Source: CAYFXE01 sp964347035
GTDB taxonomy: Bacteria > Acidobacteriota > Aminicenantia > Aminicenantales > Aminicenantaceae
Direction of reading: 5' to 3'
DNA: 28,889 nt
Assembly (NCBI GenBank): GCA_964347035.1
Contig: CAYFXE010000038.1
Coordinates: 1-28,889, forward strand
The translations under genes were made by a program, and so were the position numbers. Shown in pieces: positions 15,854-23,659 of this stretch (position 1 is the stretch's first letter; each line of letters opens with the position of its first letter). Below the pieces are notes generated by a model that was not told the origin of the DNA, did not search any database, and saw only the letters and a list, made by a program, of their open reading frames with translations.

Positions 15854-16930
15854 TTATATCAGTTCTCTCATATGGACGACATCCCAGTAGGTAAAAACAG
15901 GGCCCTCAAGACAGGTGTAGATATAATCGATGGCACAATGACCACATTTTCCCACTCCACATTTCATCCGCCTTTCCAAAGTCATCAAGATTTGATCCTT
16001 GGGAATATTCAAGTTAACCAGCTCTTTTATGACAAATTTGTACATGACAGGAGGACCACAGACGAGAGCAAAGGTGTTTTCAGGGTCCAGTTCCTTGAGT
16101 TTAGGGAACAGAGTGGTCACAACACCGATGTTTTCTGTCCATTTTCCTGTATCATCCTCATCCACAGCCAGTNNNNNNNNNNTCCCCGTCATCATTGAGG
16201 AAGCCGTCGCCGAAATCGTTCTCGTTGTCATCCAGGTAGTCTCCGTCGACATTGGCGTCCGCGCGCTCGTACCCGTCGCCTTCGTCGTCGTAGGGGCGAT
16301 CGGCCTTGATCCAGACGCTGGTGGCGGTGAGGCTGATTCGGTGTCTCCAATCCAGACCAGGACTCTCTCATCCTCATCCACAGCCAGTAGACACTCCAGG
16401 TCTTCTCTTTCTTTTAAGGAAAAGAACTCTTCTCGAAAGATCATTTCAGCTGGTTTTTTTGCTCCGTGCAACAGCGAAACCCGGCGGAATTGATCCCGGT
16501 TATCGAGACAATAGAGCAAAACAGACCGGAGGAGAGCAACTCCCAGTCCCCCCATGACGATGAGGATGTTTTTATCCTTCATTTTTTCGATCGGGAAACC
16601 GTTTCCGTAAGGCCCTCTGACACCGATGAGATCGTTTTCCTTCAATCGGAAGATGGCTTTGGTCACGCTCCCCGCCTCACGGATACAGAATTCTAATAGA
16701 CCCGGACGCGATGGAGTAGAAGAGATGGAAAAGGGTGCCTCCCCTGCTCCAAGCAAAGAGATCATGACGAATTGGCCGGGGCGGTATTTAAACGAGAGGG
16801 CTTTTTCCATATCCACGATTCGAATCTGGAAGAACTTGACATCTTCTGTAAGATAACTTCTGCGGACGATCCGGGCGGGCTCAGGCAGAAATGGATTGAC
16901 ATCAGTTAAGGTTCTGTTTTCGCCGTTCAT
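15854..16930 (-). CDS. hydG: hydrogenase gamma subunit (FAD, NAD(P) and [2Fe-2S]); assembled copy disrupted
   Basis: A ferredoxin-NADP-reductase-like diaphorase subunit. The FAD-binding half shows YRPGQFVMISLLG and APFSISSTPS, then GVRGPYGNGFP. The nucleotide-binding half shows VMGGLGVALLRSVL and ALVCGPPVMYKFV. The C-terminal CGVGKCGHCAIDYIYTC binds a [2Fe-2S] cluster. As assembled it has 358 residues, but about 72 codons in the middle are foreign. LAVDED occurs twice, encoded by a 21-bp direct repeat (16152-16172 and 16368-16388) that encloses 10 N and GC-rich sequence. Removing one repeat and the insert restores LAVDEDDTGKWTENIGVV and a normal length of about 286 residues. The start overlaps the hydB stop by ATGA. 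Confidence 0.88.
   Translation of the reverse strand: MNGENRTLTDVNPFLPEPARIVRRSYLTEDVKFFQIRIVDMEKALSFKYRPGQFVMISLLGAGEAPFSISSTPSRPGLLEFCIREAGSVTKAIFRLKENDLIGVRGPYGNGFPIEKMKDKNILIVMGGLGVALLRSVLLYCLDNRDQFRRVSLLHGAKKPAEMIFREEFFSLKEREDLECLLAVDEDERVLVWIGDTESASPPPASGSRPIAPTTTKATGTSARTPMSTETTWMTTRTISATASSMMTGXXXXLAVDEDDTGKWTENIGVVTTLFPKLKELDPENTFALVCGPPVMYKFVIKELVNLNIPKDQILMTLERRMKCGVGKCGHCAIDYIYTCLEGPVFTYWDVVHMRELI
16152..16388. repeat. 21-bp direct repeat flanking a foreign-looking insert, probable misassembly
   Basis: Identical 21-bp copies lie at 16152-16172 and 16368-16388. Between them are 10 N (16173-16182) and 185 bases (16183-16367) visibly richer in G and C than the surroundings. In the hydG frame the insert gives a Ser/Thr/Pro/Ala-rich sequence unlike any oxidoreductase. 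In another minus-strand frame it gives an acidic peptide (DDEGDGYERADANVDGDYLD). The best explanation is a contig end carrying foreign sequence, scaffolded at an overlap that was not collapsed. Confidence 0.75.
16173..16182. other. assembly gap (10 N) inside hydG
   Basis: Ten unresolved bases directly after the left copy of the 21-bp direct repeat. They mark the scaffold join discussed under the hydG entry. Confidence 0.9.
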
Positions 16931-17991
16931 TTTGTCACCTCTTTATGGAGTCTATTCCAGAAAGTATCCACCACTTCTCCAGCCAGTGATTGGGCCACTG
17001 TGTAGATGTTGATGTCTGCTGGGCAAGTGGTAACACAGCGGCCACACCCGACACAGGCTGGCTTTCCATATTTTGAGATGTAAGCCTGGAGCTTATGGGT
17101 GTACCAAAGCCTCAGCCTATCAGATCTTTTTTCCCTGAAATTCTCGCCTCCTGCCACTTCTGAATATTCGACGAGAGTACAGGCGTCCCAACACCTGTTG
17201 ATGTCCGAACCATATTTGTTGAGACAGGGCTTATCCATGACGTTGTAACAATTGCAGGTAGGACAGACGTTGCTGCAGGAACCACAGGCTAAACAGGCTG
17301 TGTCCAGTTTTTCCCAAAGCGGATCATTTTTGTATTTGAGCTCTAAAAGATCGGGCATAGCGATGAAGTTGATCTCAGCCTTAAAAGATTTTTCCTTTTC
17401 TTCCCGCCAGCGAGTATAGGCCTGGATGTCTTTGTCGGATATGTTTTCATCGAAGGAATCCTCTTTCATCCGCACAAGATCATCTCCCCGGCTCGATCCA
17501 ATCCATACCAAGTAATAGGATTCGAGTTCAGAGAAGAAGAGGTCATAGCCTTCCTCGATGACATGGGTTCCAGTCGATTTACAGAGACAGTGCTCATCTG
17601 GCCAGCACGAGTGTCCGATGAGCAAGGTGTTATTCCTTGCCTTTGAATAATAGGGATCATCAAAAGTTTGGGCAAAAAAAGTGTCGAGGATGCGAAGCCC
17701 GTGGATGTCACAAGGATGGATACCGAAAATGATTTTGGGAGTCGCATATAAGAAATCTTCTTTATAGCCCTTTTCATCGACGTTAAACATGTCGAAGGAG
17801 GGAGGGAGCAATATTTTTCTAGGGGGAAGGAGAGTGCGGGTGTAGTCGAGGTCAATCTCGGAAAGGTCTTCAATTTTTTTGAAGATGTGCCGGTCGCTGT
17901 ACTTTTTTGCTGGGGCCCAAAGGTCGACCTTCTCAGAAATACGCTCCAAGAAGGAATGCAATTCGTCCTTTTTAAACTTGACTATCCTCAT
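16927..17991 (-). CDS. hydB: hydrogenase beta subunit (two [4Fe-4S] ferredoxin-like subunit)
   Basis: A 354-residue iron-sulfur subunit that relays electrons between the diaphorase HydG and the hydrogenase module. Two cluster motifs are clear: CLACGSCSNVCPTCNC and CVGCGRCVTTCPADI. Family blocks upstream are FGIHPCDIHGLRILD and SCWPDEHCLCKSTG; RCWDACTLVEYS lies between the clusters. This order and spacing match HydB of the Pyrococcus-type soluble hydrogenases, also called sulfhydrogenases. GAGGAG stands just before the ATG at 17991. It is the first structural gene and follows the hybrid kinase gene by 28 bases with no promoter visible between, so signalling and enzyme genes share a transcript. 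Confidence 0.92.
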   Translation of the reverse strand: MRIVKFKKDELHSFLERISEKVDLWAPAKKYSDRHIFKKIEDLSEIDLDYTRTLLPPRKILLPPSFDMFNVDEKGYKEDFLYATPKIIFGIHPCDIHGLRILDTFFAQTFDDPYYSKARNNTLLIGHSCWPDEHCLCKSTGTHVIEEGYDLFFSELESYYLVWIGSSRGDDLVRMKEDSFDENISDKDIQAYTRWREEKEKSFKAEINFIAMPDLLELKYKNDPLWEKLDTACLACGSCSNVCPTCNCYNVMDKPCLNKYGSDINRCWDACTLVEYSEVAGGENFREKRSDRLRLWYTHKLQAYISKYGKPACVGCGRCVTTCPADINIYTVAQSLAGEVVDTFWNRLHKEVTK

Positions 17992-18019
17992 TGTCTCCTC
18001 TTTTTTTTATTTATTAATA

Positions 18020-19144
18020 TTAAAATTCAACCGACGAGACATCCTTCTCTGCCTTTGGCAGCAAAACGGTAAATGTACTCCCCACTCCAGGTTCACTTTC
18101 TGCATAAATTGAACCACCATGGGCCTCCACAATCTTTTTTGCGATGGAGAGCCCTAATCCTGTACTCTTGGTTTTCTTATCTTCTTTTCTATCCACGCGA
18201 TAGAATTGGTCAAAAATAAACGGGAGATGTTCCTTAGCGATTCCTACTCCTGTGTCTTGGACTTTTATAGTGACAAAATCACCGTTCTCATCTACGTTTA
18301 TTCTTACCATTCCTTCCTTCCGATTGTACTTTATGGCGTTGCTTATTAGATTAGTGAAAACCTGTTCAAGAGTCTCCTCATCTCCCGGAACAAAATGATT
18401 ACCAGACATGTGATCCATTTCTAAAGAAATCTTGTTCTCGCTGGCCACAGGTTTCATAAATTCAACCAGTTTTTCGAGAAGGTCTCTTATTGACAGGGGT
18501 TTAAGCCTGTCAGCTATAAAACCCCTGTCCATCTTGGCCATATCTAGCCAATCGCTGATGAGATTCAAAAGGCTTTCCAGCCTTTCTCTGGCTCTTAAGA
18601 TCATGTTTTTCTGCTTCTCTTCCACTTCACCCGCCATCCCAGCCAACAGAACTTCAAAGTATTGCTGGACAGCGACCAGTGGGCTTCGCAGTTGATGGGA
18701 AACCATGGTGATGAAATTTTCTTCCATAAGTTTCTTTTCTTGGCGTAGGGATTCTGTTTCTAGTAACAGTTTTCTCCTTTCCAAACCTCGTCTTATGATC
18801 ATTCGTAATTCATTCGGACTAAAGGGTTTGGGAAGATAGTCATAAGCTCCCTTTTTCATGGCTTCCACAGCTGATTCGATCGAAGCATAGCCAGTGATAA
18901 CAACAGGAATAATGTAGGGATCAATCTCTCTAAGCTTGCCCAAAACTTCCATACCGCTTATTCCAGGCATCTTGAGGTCGATGAGGACCAAATCCGGTCT
19001 TATTTCTTGGGCTTTATGCAAGCCTTCAGAGCCATCTTCTGCTGTCTCGGCTGACAAACCCTCCTTGATGATAATCTGGGAACAGGAATCCCTTATGGAT
19101 TCCTCATCATCAATGATAAGGATGACAGGCTGTTTATCCTTCAT
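18020..19144 (-). CDS. hybrid receiver-histidine kinase
   Basis: A soluble protein of 374 residues from the ATG at 19144; a TTG one codon earlier is the alternative. A receiver domain (about 1-120) has the acidic pair in LIIDDEES, the phospho-acceptor Asp in LIDLKMPG, Thr in VITGYAS and Lys in LPKPF. A coiled coil leads to the HisKA domain with the phosphorylated His in MVSHQLRSPLVAVQQ, and the ATPase domain has NLISNAIKYNRKEG, VQDTGVGI and TGLGLSIAKKIVE. With its receiver first and kinase second, it can take a phosphate input and modulate kinase activity. It sits directly upstream of hydB on the same strand, inside the sigma-54-driven unit, so it may sense or feed back on hydrogenase state. 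Confidence 0.92.
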   Translation of the reverse strand: MKDKQPVILIIDDEESIRDSCSQIIIKEGLSAETAEDGSEGLHKAQEIRPDLVLIDLKMPGISGMEVLGKLREIDPYIIPVVITGYASIESAVEAMKKGAYDYLPKPFSPNELRMIIRRGLERRKLLLETESLRQEKKLMEENFITMVSHQLRSPLVAVQQYFEVLLAGMAGEVEEKQKNMILRARERLESLLNLISDWLDMAKMDRGFIADRLKPLSIRDLLEKLVEFMKPVASENKISLEMDHMSGNHFVPGDEETLEQVFTNLISNAIKYNRKEGMVRINVDENGDFVTIKVQDTGVGIAKEHLPFIFDQFYRVDRKEDKKTKSTGLGLSIAKKIVEAHGGSIYAESEPGVGSTFTVLLPKAEKDVSSVEF

Positions 19145-19180
19145 CAATTTTTGTTCTTTCGTTTCAACAAGATGGCATTT

Positions 19181-19585
19181 CTACCTTTCGATGAGTTTTT
19201 CAATCCGAGCAATCAAATCATCAGGTTTTACAGGCTTATCGATATAATCGTCAGGTCCGGCCATCCCCTGATCTTCTCCTCTAAATTGGAATCTTGATCC
19301 AGTCTTCTCCTTAACGGCAGAAACGAAAATTATCGGGACATTTTTGAATTCGGAAAATTCTGGGGATTTCTTTATGCTGTGGCAGAGGGAAAATCCATCA
19401 AAAAGGCTGTCCATCATGATATCAAGTAAAATAAGGTCGGGCTTTTCTGAAAATACCTTTTCTTTCCCCTCATTTGGAGCCGAGGCTAAAGCTACCTTAT
19501 AGTGAGCTGATTCTAATATAGTGGTTATGGCATCTCTAAAATCAGGGTCATCATCAATGACAAGAATTTTCTTCGACTTTTCCAT
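19181..19585 (-). CDS. single-domain response regulator
   Basis: A 134-residue receiver without an output domain. Key residues are the acidic pair in VIDDDPDF, the acceptor Asp in LLDIMMDS, Ser in IFVSAVKE and Lys in IDKPVKP. A distinctive insertion (KTGSRFQFRGEDQGMAG) between beta-4 and beta-5 marks a subgroup of stand-alone receivers. AGGAGG lies 8 bases before the ATG at 19585, inside the last codons of the preceding receiver gene, so the two are translationally coupled. It probably passes phosphate between the kinases of this locus, as a CheY- or Spo0F-like relay. Confidence 0.9.
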   Translation of the reverse strand: MEKSKKILVIDDDPDFRDAITTILESAHYKVALASAPNEGKEKVFSEKPDLILLDIMMDSLFDGFSLCHSIKKSPEFSEFKNVPIIFVSAVKEKTGSRFQFRGEDQGMAGPDDYIDKPVKPDDLIARIEKLIER

Positions 19586-19586
19586 T

Positions 19587-19970
19587 TTATTTTCCTCCTT
19601 TAATCTTTAAAGCACTATTGAGTGCCAGTATTAATTCTTCTTTAGGGAAAGATTTTATGAAGTAAAAGAAGATGTCTTGCTCTCTAACTTTCATCTCCAA
19701 ACTCTTTGTATTTTTCTTAGCGGTCATGATAATTTTTAGCTCGGGGCATATCTTTTTCAGGACTGAGACAGCTTCATAACCTTTCATCTCCGGGAGGTCG
19801 ACATCCATGATCAAACAATCAAACTTGCCTTCAGAGATTTTCTGGATAGCATCCACAAGGCCTTTTCCCGTCTTAACCGAAAAATTCTTACTTTTTAGAA
19901 AGGCAGCCATGACCATTCGTTCCGTGCTGTCCGGGTTAATGATCAAAGTCCTCTTTTTTGTTCTGTTCAT
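19587..19970 (-). CDS. atypical single-domain receiver
   Basis: A receiver-fold protein of 127 residues from the ATG at 19970. The in-frame ATG at 19985 coincides with the predicted transcription start of the sigma-54 promoter and would leave no leader, so 19970 is preferred. The acceptor Asp is present in CLIMDVDLPEMKG, the Thr in IIMTAKK and the Lys in FYFIKSFPKEE. The metal-binding acidic pair at the end of the first strand is replaced (IINPDSTERM, Asn-Pro where Asp-Asp is usual), which should weaken Mg binding and phosphorylation. It may work as a phosphorylation-independent adaptor. It is the first gene after the sigma-54 promoter. Confidence 0.82.
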   Translation of the reverse strand: MNRTKKRTLIINPDSTERMVMAAFLKSKNFSVKTGKGLVDAIQKISEGKFDCLIMDVDLPEMKGYEAVSVLKKICPELKIIMTAKKNTKSLEMKVREQDIFFYFIKSFPKEELILALNSALKIKGGK

Positions 19971-19995
19971 TTCTAACAACCGCATACCTTATATT

Positions 19996-20012
19996 TGCAA
20001 TCGATGTGCCAA
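19996..20012 (-). promoter_or_regulatory. consensus sigma-54 promoter of the receiver-kinase-hydrogenase operon
   Basis: On the minus strand the sequence TTGGCACATCGATTGCA matches TGGCAC-N5-TTGC exactly. GG (20009-20010) and GC (19997-19998) are 10 bases apart as required. Transcription would begin near 19985 and read through the two receivers, the hybrid kinase and hydBGDA. Confidence 0.85.
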
Positions 20013-20133
20013 TCCATAAAACGAGAAAATAAATCAGGAGAGATGTATTTTATATTGTTGACAATAAATAAATTATAAAGCTTTATAGAGATATGAAGGG
20101 TGGAATGCTATCCTGGAAATGGCGTTATTCTCT

Positions 20134-20173
20134 GGGGAATTTCTCCTCATTCGGCAGGGAATTTTTCCCTGCC
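20134..20173. promoter_or_regulatory. tandem palindromes, candidate activator sites upstream of the sigma-54 promoter
   Basis: GGGGAATTTCTCC (20134-20146) and a perfect 21-bp palindrome with 9-bp arms GGCAGGGAA and TTCCCTGCC (20153-20173) share the core GGGAATTT. Their centres are about 23 bp apart, roughly two helical turns, and about 130-155 bp upstream of the -24 element, where NtrC-type activators usually bind. As RNA the second palindrome makes a strong hairpin after the preceding NtrC-type gene, but no U-tract follows on either strand, so a terminator role is less likely. Confidence 0.45.
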
Positions 20174-20200
20174 TAGGAAAAGGTGTTTGTGATTCTGATT

Positions 20201-21453
20201 TTATTGCAGGCTGTATTTTTTCTCCACTTCTTCCAAGGATTTTGTCCTCCCCCCGAGAGTATCCAGGAATTTAGAACTAGCACTTATCCCGTGATAAATC
20301 AACGTCTCTATCTCTAAACTGTCTCCTCTGGACAGAACGACGGCCCGCTCTATGGTGTTCTCCAGTTCACGGATATTTCCTGGCCAATCGTATTCCATCA
20401 GAGCTTTTTTCACCTGGGGAGATACAGACTTGATGTTCTTCTTCGCCCTCTTGTTGTATTTCTGTANNNNNNNNNNAGGAGAGAAATATCATCTTTTCTG
20501 TCTCTCAGCGGAGGAAGATGGATGGGAACCACACTCAACCTGTAAAAAAGATCTTCCCTGAACTTCCCTTCTTTAACAGCCTTGGCCAGGTTTTCACTGG
20601 TGGCAGCGATGATCCGAACATCCACTTTAATGGACTTCGAACTGCCCACTCGTGTCACTTCTCTTTCTTGGATTACCCGCAAAAGTTTTGCCTGAATGTT
20701 GAGACTGATATTACTGATTTCATCCAGAAATATCGTTCCGCCGTTGGCTACTTCGAACCGTCCATGTTTTGTTTCGTACGCGCCTGTAAAGGAGCCTTTA
20801 ATATGACCGAAAAGCTCGCTCTCGAAGAGAGTCTCTACAAGAGCTCCACAATCCACGACAACGAAGGGGCGGTTATGCCTTCGACTGTGATTGTGTATTT
20901 CACGCGCCAAAATTTCCTTGCCTGTTCCGCTTTCTCCAGTGATAAGAACTGTACTTTCTGAGGGGCTTACTCTTTTCACTATATCTAATACCTTTTCCAT
21001 TGCATTGCTCTTGCCGACAACCATATCAAATTCGCCCTTGGCCTCTAATTCCCCACGAAGATAAAGATTCTCGAAGTAAATCTCTCGATTCCTCAGCCCC
21101 TCCCTGGTCACAACGCTCAACTCTTTTGGGCTAAAGGGCTTATCTATGTAATCAAAAGCTCCCATCCTCATAGCCTCCACGGCAGACTCTATAGTAGCGT
21201 ATCCAGTCATGATGATGACTGGAGTTTCAGGATGTTCCTCTTTAATTTTCTTCAAGACTATCATCCCGTCCATACCGGGCATTTTTAAATCCAGAATCAC
21301 AAGATGAAAGAGTTCTCTTTTAAAAATCTTCAACCCCTCTGGACCATTCCTTGCTGTCTTGACCGTGTATCCCTCTTTTTTAAGGACTTGAGTACATGAG
21401 TCCAAGATGACATCCTCATCGTCGATGATGAGAATATTAGCTTTTTCCTTCAT
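20201..21453 (-). CDS. NtrC-type sigma-54 activator lacking a DNA-binding domain
   Basis: The receiver domain has ILIIDDED, acceptor Asp in VILDLKMPG, Thr in IMTGYAT and Lys in IDKPFSP. The AAA+ domain has the Walker A motif GESGTGKE, the sigma-54 contact loop in GSFTGAYE, FLDEISN, and after the gap EYDWPGNIRELENTIERAV. Ten N (20467-20476) interrupt the gene. On the far side another frame resumes as KYNKRAKKNIKSVSPQV, so both parts are one protein once a gap of suitable length (about 14 bases) is assumed. The protein ends at EVEKKYSLQ with a TAA, exactly where the Fis-type helix-turn-helix usually begins, and no such domain is found in any frame downstream. It overlaps the end of the Cache-domain kinase gene by 17 bases, so the two are a cognate pair. 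Confidence 0.88.
20467..20476. other. assembly gap (10 N) inside the NtrC-type gene
   Basis: The left and right reading frames are out of phase across the ten N. A real length of 11 or 14 bases would restore the frame, with 14 matching the usual spacing between the DDISLL and QKYNKR regions of these AAA+ domains. Confidence 0.85.
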
Positions 21454-23449
21454 TCTTTTTTTCTTTCTTCTCCTCTTTCTTTATTGGAAGTTTGACCGTG
21501 AACGTCGTTCCCTTCCCCACCTGGCTTTGGACCTCGATCGTTCCTTTATGTTTTTGAATGATACTGTAACATATGGCTAAGCCCAATCCAGTACCAGAAC
21601 CAATTTCTTTGGTCGTAAAGAATGGTTCGAACAATCTATTCATGTCTTCCTCTTTTATTCCATGTCCTGTATCTGTTATAAAAATATCTATGTATTGTCC
21701 ATTCTCATCCAAGTCCGTTTTTAGGGTGAGAGTCCCTTTTCCCTCCATAGCATCGGCAGCATTGAGGATAATATTGATGAAAACCTGTTGAAGCTGGGTG
21801 TTATCTGCAATAATTCGAGGAATTGAGGAGGAATATTCTCTGTTGATGGTTATATTCTGAAAGATGGCCTGGGACTCCAAGAGCGAAAGGGCCTTATCGA
21901 TGACATCATTAACATGAGTCAGCGTCGTCTCAGGTTCTTTCGGTCTGGCAAACTGAAGAAGCCCTTTAACTATGTTCTTGCAGCGGGTTGTCTCTTTGAC
22001 TATTTTTTCCAGTCTTTCGTAGTACGGACTATTCCTATCTGCATCCTCCAAGAGAAGATGGCTGTAGATGAGAATCCCACCCAAGGGATTATTGATTTCA
22101 TGGGCGATGCCCGCAGCCAACTTTCCTAAAGAGGCCAATTTTTCGGACTGGACGAGATGATCCTGCATCTGTCTGATTTCTTTTGTCCTCTCTTCGACCT
22201 TTTTTTCAAGAGTCTTTCCCCACTCGATAAGCTTTTTTTCAGCCTCTTCTAAATCCTCTGTCATCTGATTAAAAGAATCTGCCAAGGCGCCGATTTCATC
22301 CCTCGACTTGACATCGACTTTGTGAGAGAGATCGCCCCTGGCAATTTTATGAGTGGCCAAGACCATTTTCTGAAGAGGAATCGTGATCCTGGTCGTGGAG
22401 AAGAAAAGAATAATCAGCAGCACAACCACACAAATGGCAGCAATGATGACAAATCTAAAGATAACTCTGTTAGTGATATCGATATAAGGCCTCTCAAGCA
22501 TCCCTACGTAGAGGATGCCTATGATTCTTCCGCTGATGTCTTTTATGGGCTCATAGGCGGTTATAAACCAGTCATTGACCACGAAGGCTCTATCTATCCA
22601 GGCCTTCCCTTCTGCTAGGACTGCATGATTCACTTCTTTGGAGACTCGAGTGCCGATGGCTCTTTCTCCCTTCTCATTCGGGACATTGGTCGAGATGCGA
22701 AGATCCTGCTGGAAGATCGTGACTGTCCCTGTTTCTCGGCCTTTGTACTTTTCTTCTTTGTATACGATCTCTTTGACCCTGTCGACGATTTCGTAATTAC
22801 GATTGAGCAAGACACCCCCGTAGAGAACTCCCAAGAGCCGCCTGTCTTCATCCAAGATAGAAGAGGCAGCCTTCAACATCATGCCGTTCTCTTCTCTATT
22901 CTCAGGCCTCGGGGCCGCCTTGGGCGTTTCTATGAACTCCATATAAGCTCTGTCGGCCAGATCTTTGCCTTCCTTCAGAAGCTCTGCGCGTGAGACAATC
23001 TGGGGAGCAGCAAAAACGCCTTTTTGAAGGGCTCTCTTGACGATTTCATCTTGAGACTGATCATCGTGGATAACTTCGCTATTTCTGGTTCTGCAAATCA
23101 CCTTGCCAGCATGATCAGTGAGGGTCAGAATGTCGAGATTATACTCTTCTCTGACTCGGCTGAGATATCTAAGAATAACATCATTTTGATCGTTCTTGAT
23201 CGCATCCCGAATCCCTTCCCTCGCCGCCGTGAAACTAACGATTTCTTTAATGTCATTGAGTTTTTCGTTGAAAACCATCCAAGCCGCAGCCAGATCATGC
23301 TTCACCTTAGCCTGGGCTTGAGAGATGATGGTATTTCTGACCAGACGGGAGCCGAAAATCAAAGTCAGTATGGCGCCAAAAAAAATGACAACAAGGAAGC
23401 TGAAGATGAGTTTTGTTCTCAGGGAAAAAGGACGCAGTTGCATGATCAT
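21437..23449 (-). CDS. membrane sensor histidine kinase with periplasmic Cache-type domain
   Basis: A 670-residue sensor. A first transmembrane helix (about residues 13-35, SFLVVIFFGAILTLIFG) is followed by a periplasmic Cache-type region of about 300 residues with VLYGGVLLNRNYEIVD, GTVTIFQQDLRIST, DWFITAYEPIKD and IGILYVGMLE. A second helix (IAAICVVVLLIILFF), a HAMP linker (ITIPLQKMVLATHKIA) and a coiled coil lead to the HisKA domain with the phosphorylated His in GKLAAGIAHEINNPLGG. The ATPase boxes are NIILNAADAME, ITDTGHGI, FFTTKEIGSGTGLGL. The Lys/Glu-rich tail overlaps the start of the NtrC-type gene. The start may be the ATG at 23449 or 23443; neither has a clear ribosome-binding site. 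It probably senses a small molecule outside the inner membrane and controls the activator next to it. Confidence 0.93.
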   Translation of the reverse strand: MIMQLRPFSLRTKLIFSFLVVIFFGAILTLIFGSRLVRNTIISQAQAKVKHDLAAAWMVFNEKLNDIKEIVSFTAAREGIRDAIKNDQNDVILRYLSRVREEYNLDILTLTDHAGKVICRTRNSEVIHDDQSQDEIVKRALQKGVFAAPQIVSRAELLKEGKDLADRAYMEFIETPKAAPRPENREENGMMLKAASSILDEDRRLLGVLYGGVLLNRNYEIVDRVKEIVYKEEKYKGRETGTVTIFQQDLRISTNVPNEKGERAIGTRVSKEVNHAVLAEGKAWIDRAFVVNDWFITAYEPIKDISGRIIGILYVGMLERPYIDITNRVIFRFVIIAAICVVVLLIILFFSTTRITIPLQKMVLATHKIARGDLSHKVDVKSRDEIGALADSFNQMTEDLEEAEKKLIEWGKTLEKKVEERTKEIRQMQDHLVQSEKLASLGKLAAGIAHEINNPLGGILIYSHLLLEDADRNSPYYERLEKIVKETTRCKNIVKGLLQFARPKEPETTLTHVNDVIDKALSLLESQAIFQNITINREYSSSIPRIIADNTQLQQVFINIILNAADAMEGKGTLTLKTDLDENGQYIDIFITDTGHGIKEEDMNRLFEPFFTTKEIGSGTGLGLAICYSIIQKHKGTIEVQSQVGKGTTFTVKLPIKKEEKKEKKNEGKS

Positions 23450-23476
23450 TATTAAGAAAGGCTTTGCTTAAATTTA

Positions 23477-23505
23477 AGTATATTAAAAAGAAAAAAACAG
23501 TTCAA
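23477..23505 (-). promoter_or_regulatory. sigma-70-like promoter of the Cache kinase and activator genes
   Basis: On the minus strand TTGAAC (23500-23505), a 17-bp spacer and TATACT (23477-23482) lie about 28 bases before the first ATG of the kinase gene. The -10 matches at 5 of 6 positions and the -35 at 4 of 6. Confidence 0.55.
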
Positions 23506-23659
23506 CTCAAATCGGTTCAGGTAGATTTTAGTATCAGTTTAAGGCCGACCAAGTACATAATTAAGTTCATTTCAAGCAAATTTCATCTATCTTTCCGCTT
23601 ACAAGGAAATCTTCTCATCCCAAACTATCCAACTTATCAGTCAATCTTGAGGTCATCAA

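Noticed and set aside
15999..16493. 164-codon plus-strand frame across the hydG insert
   Set aside because: It crosses the N gap and the probable chimeric sequence and is antiparallel to hydG.
19610..19636. AGCACTATTGAGTGCCA, a near sigma-54-like match on the minus strand inside the receiver gene
   Set aside because: GG and GC are 11 rather than 10 bases apart and it lies within a coding region.
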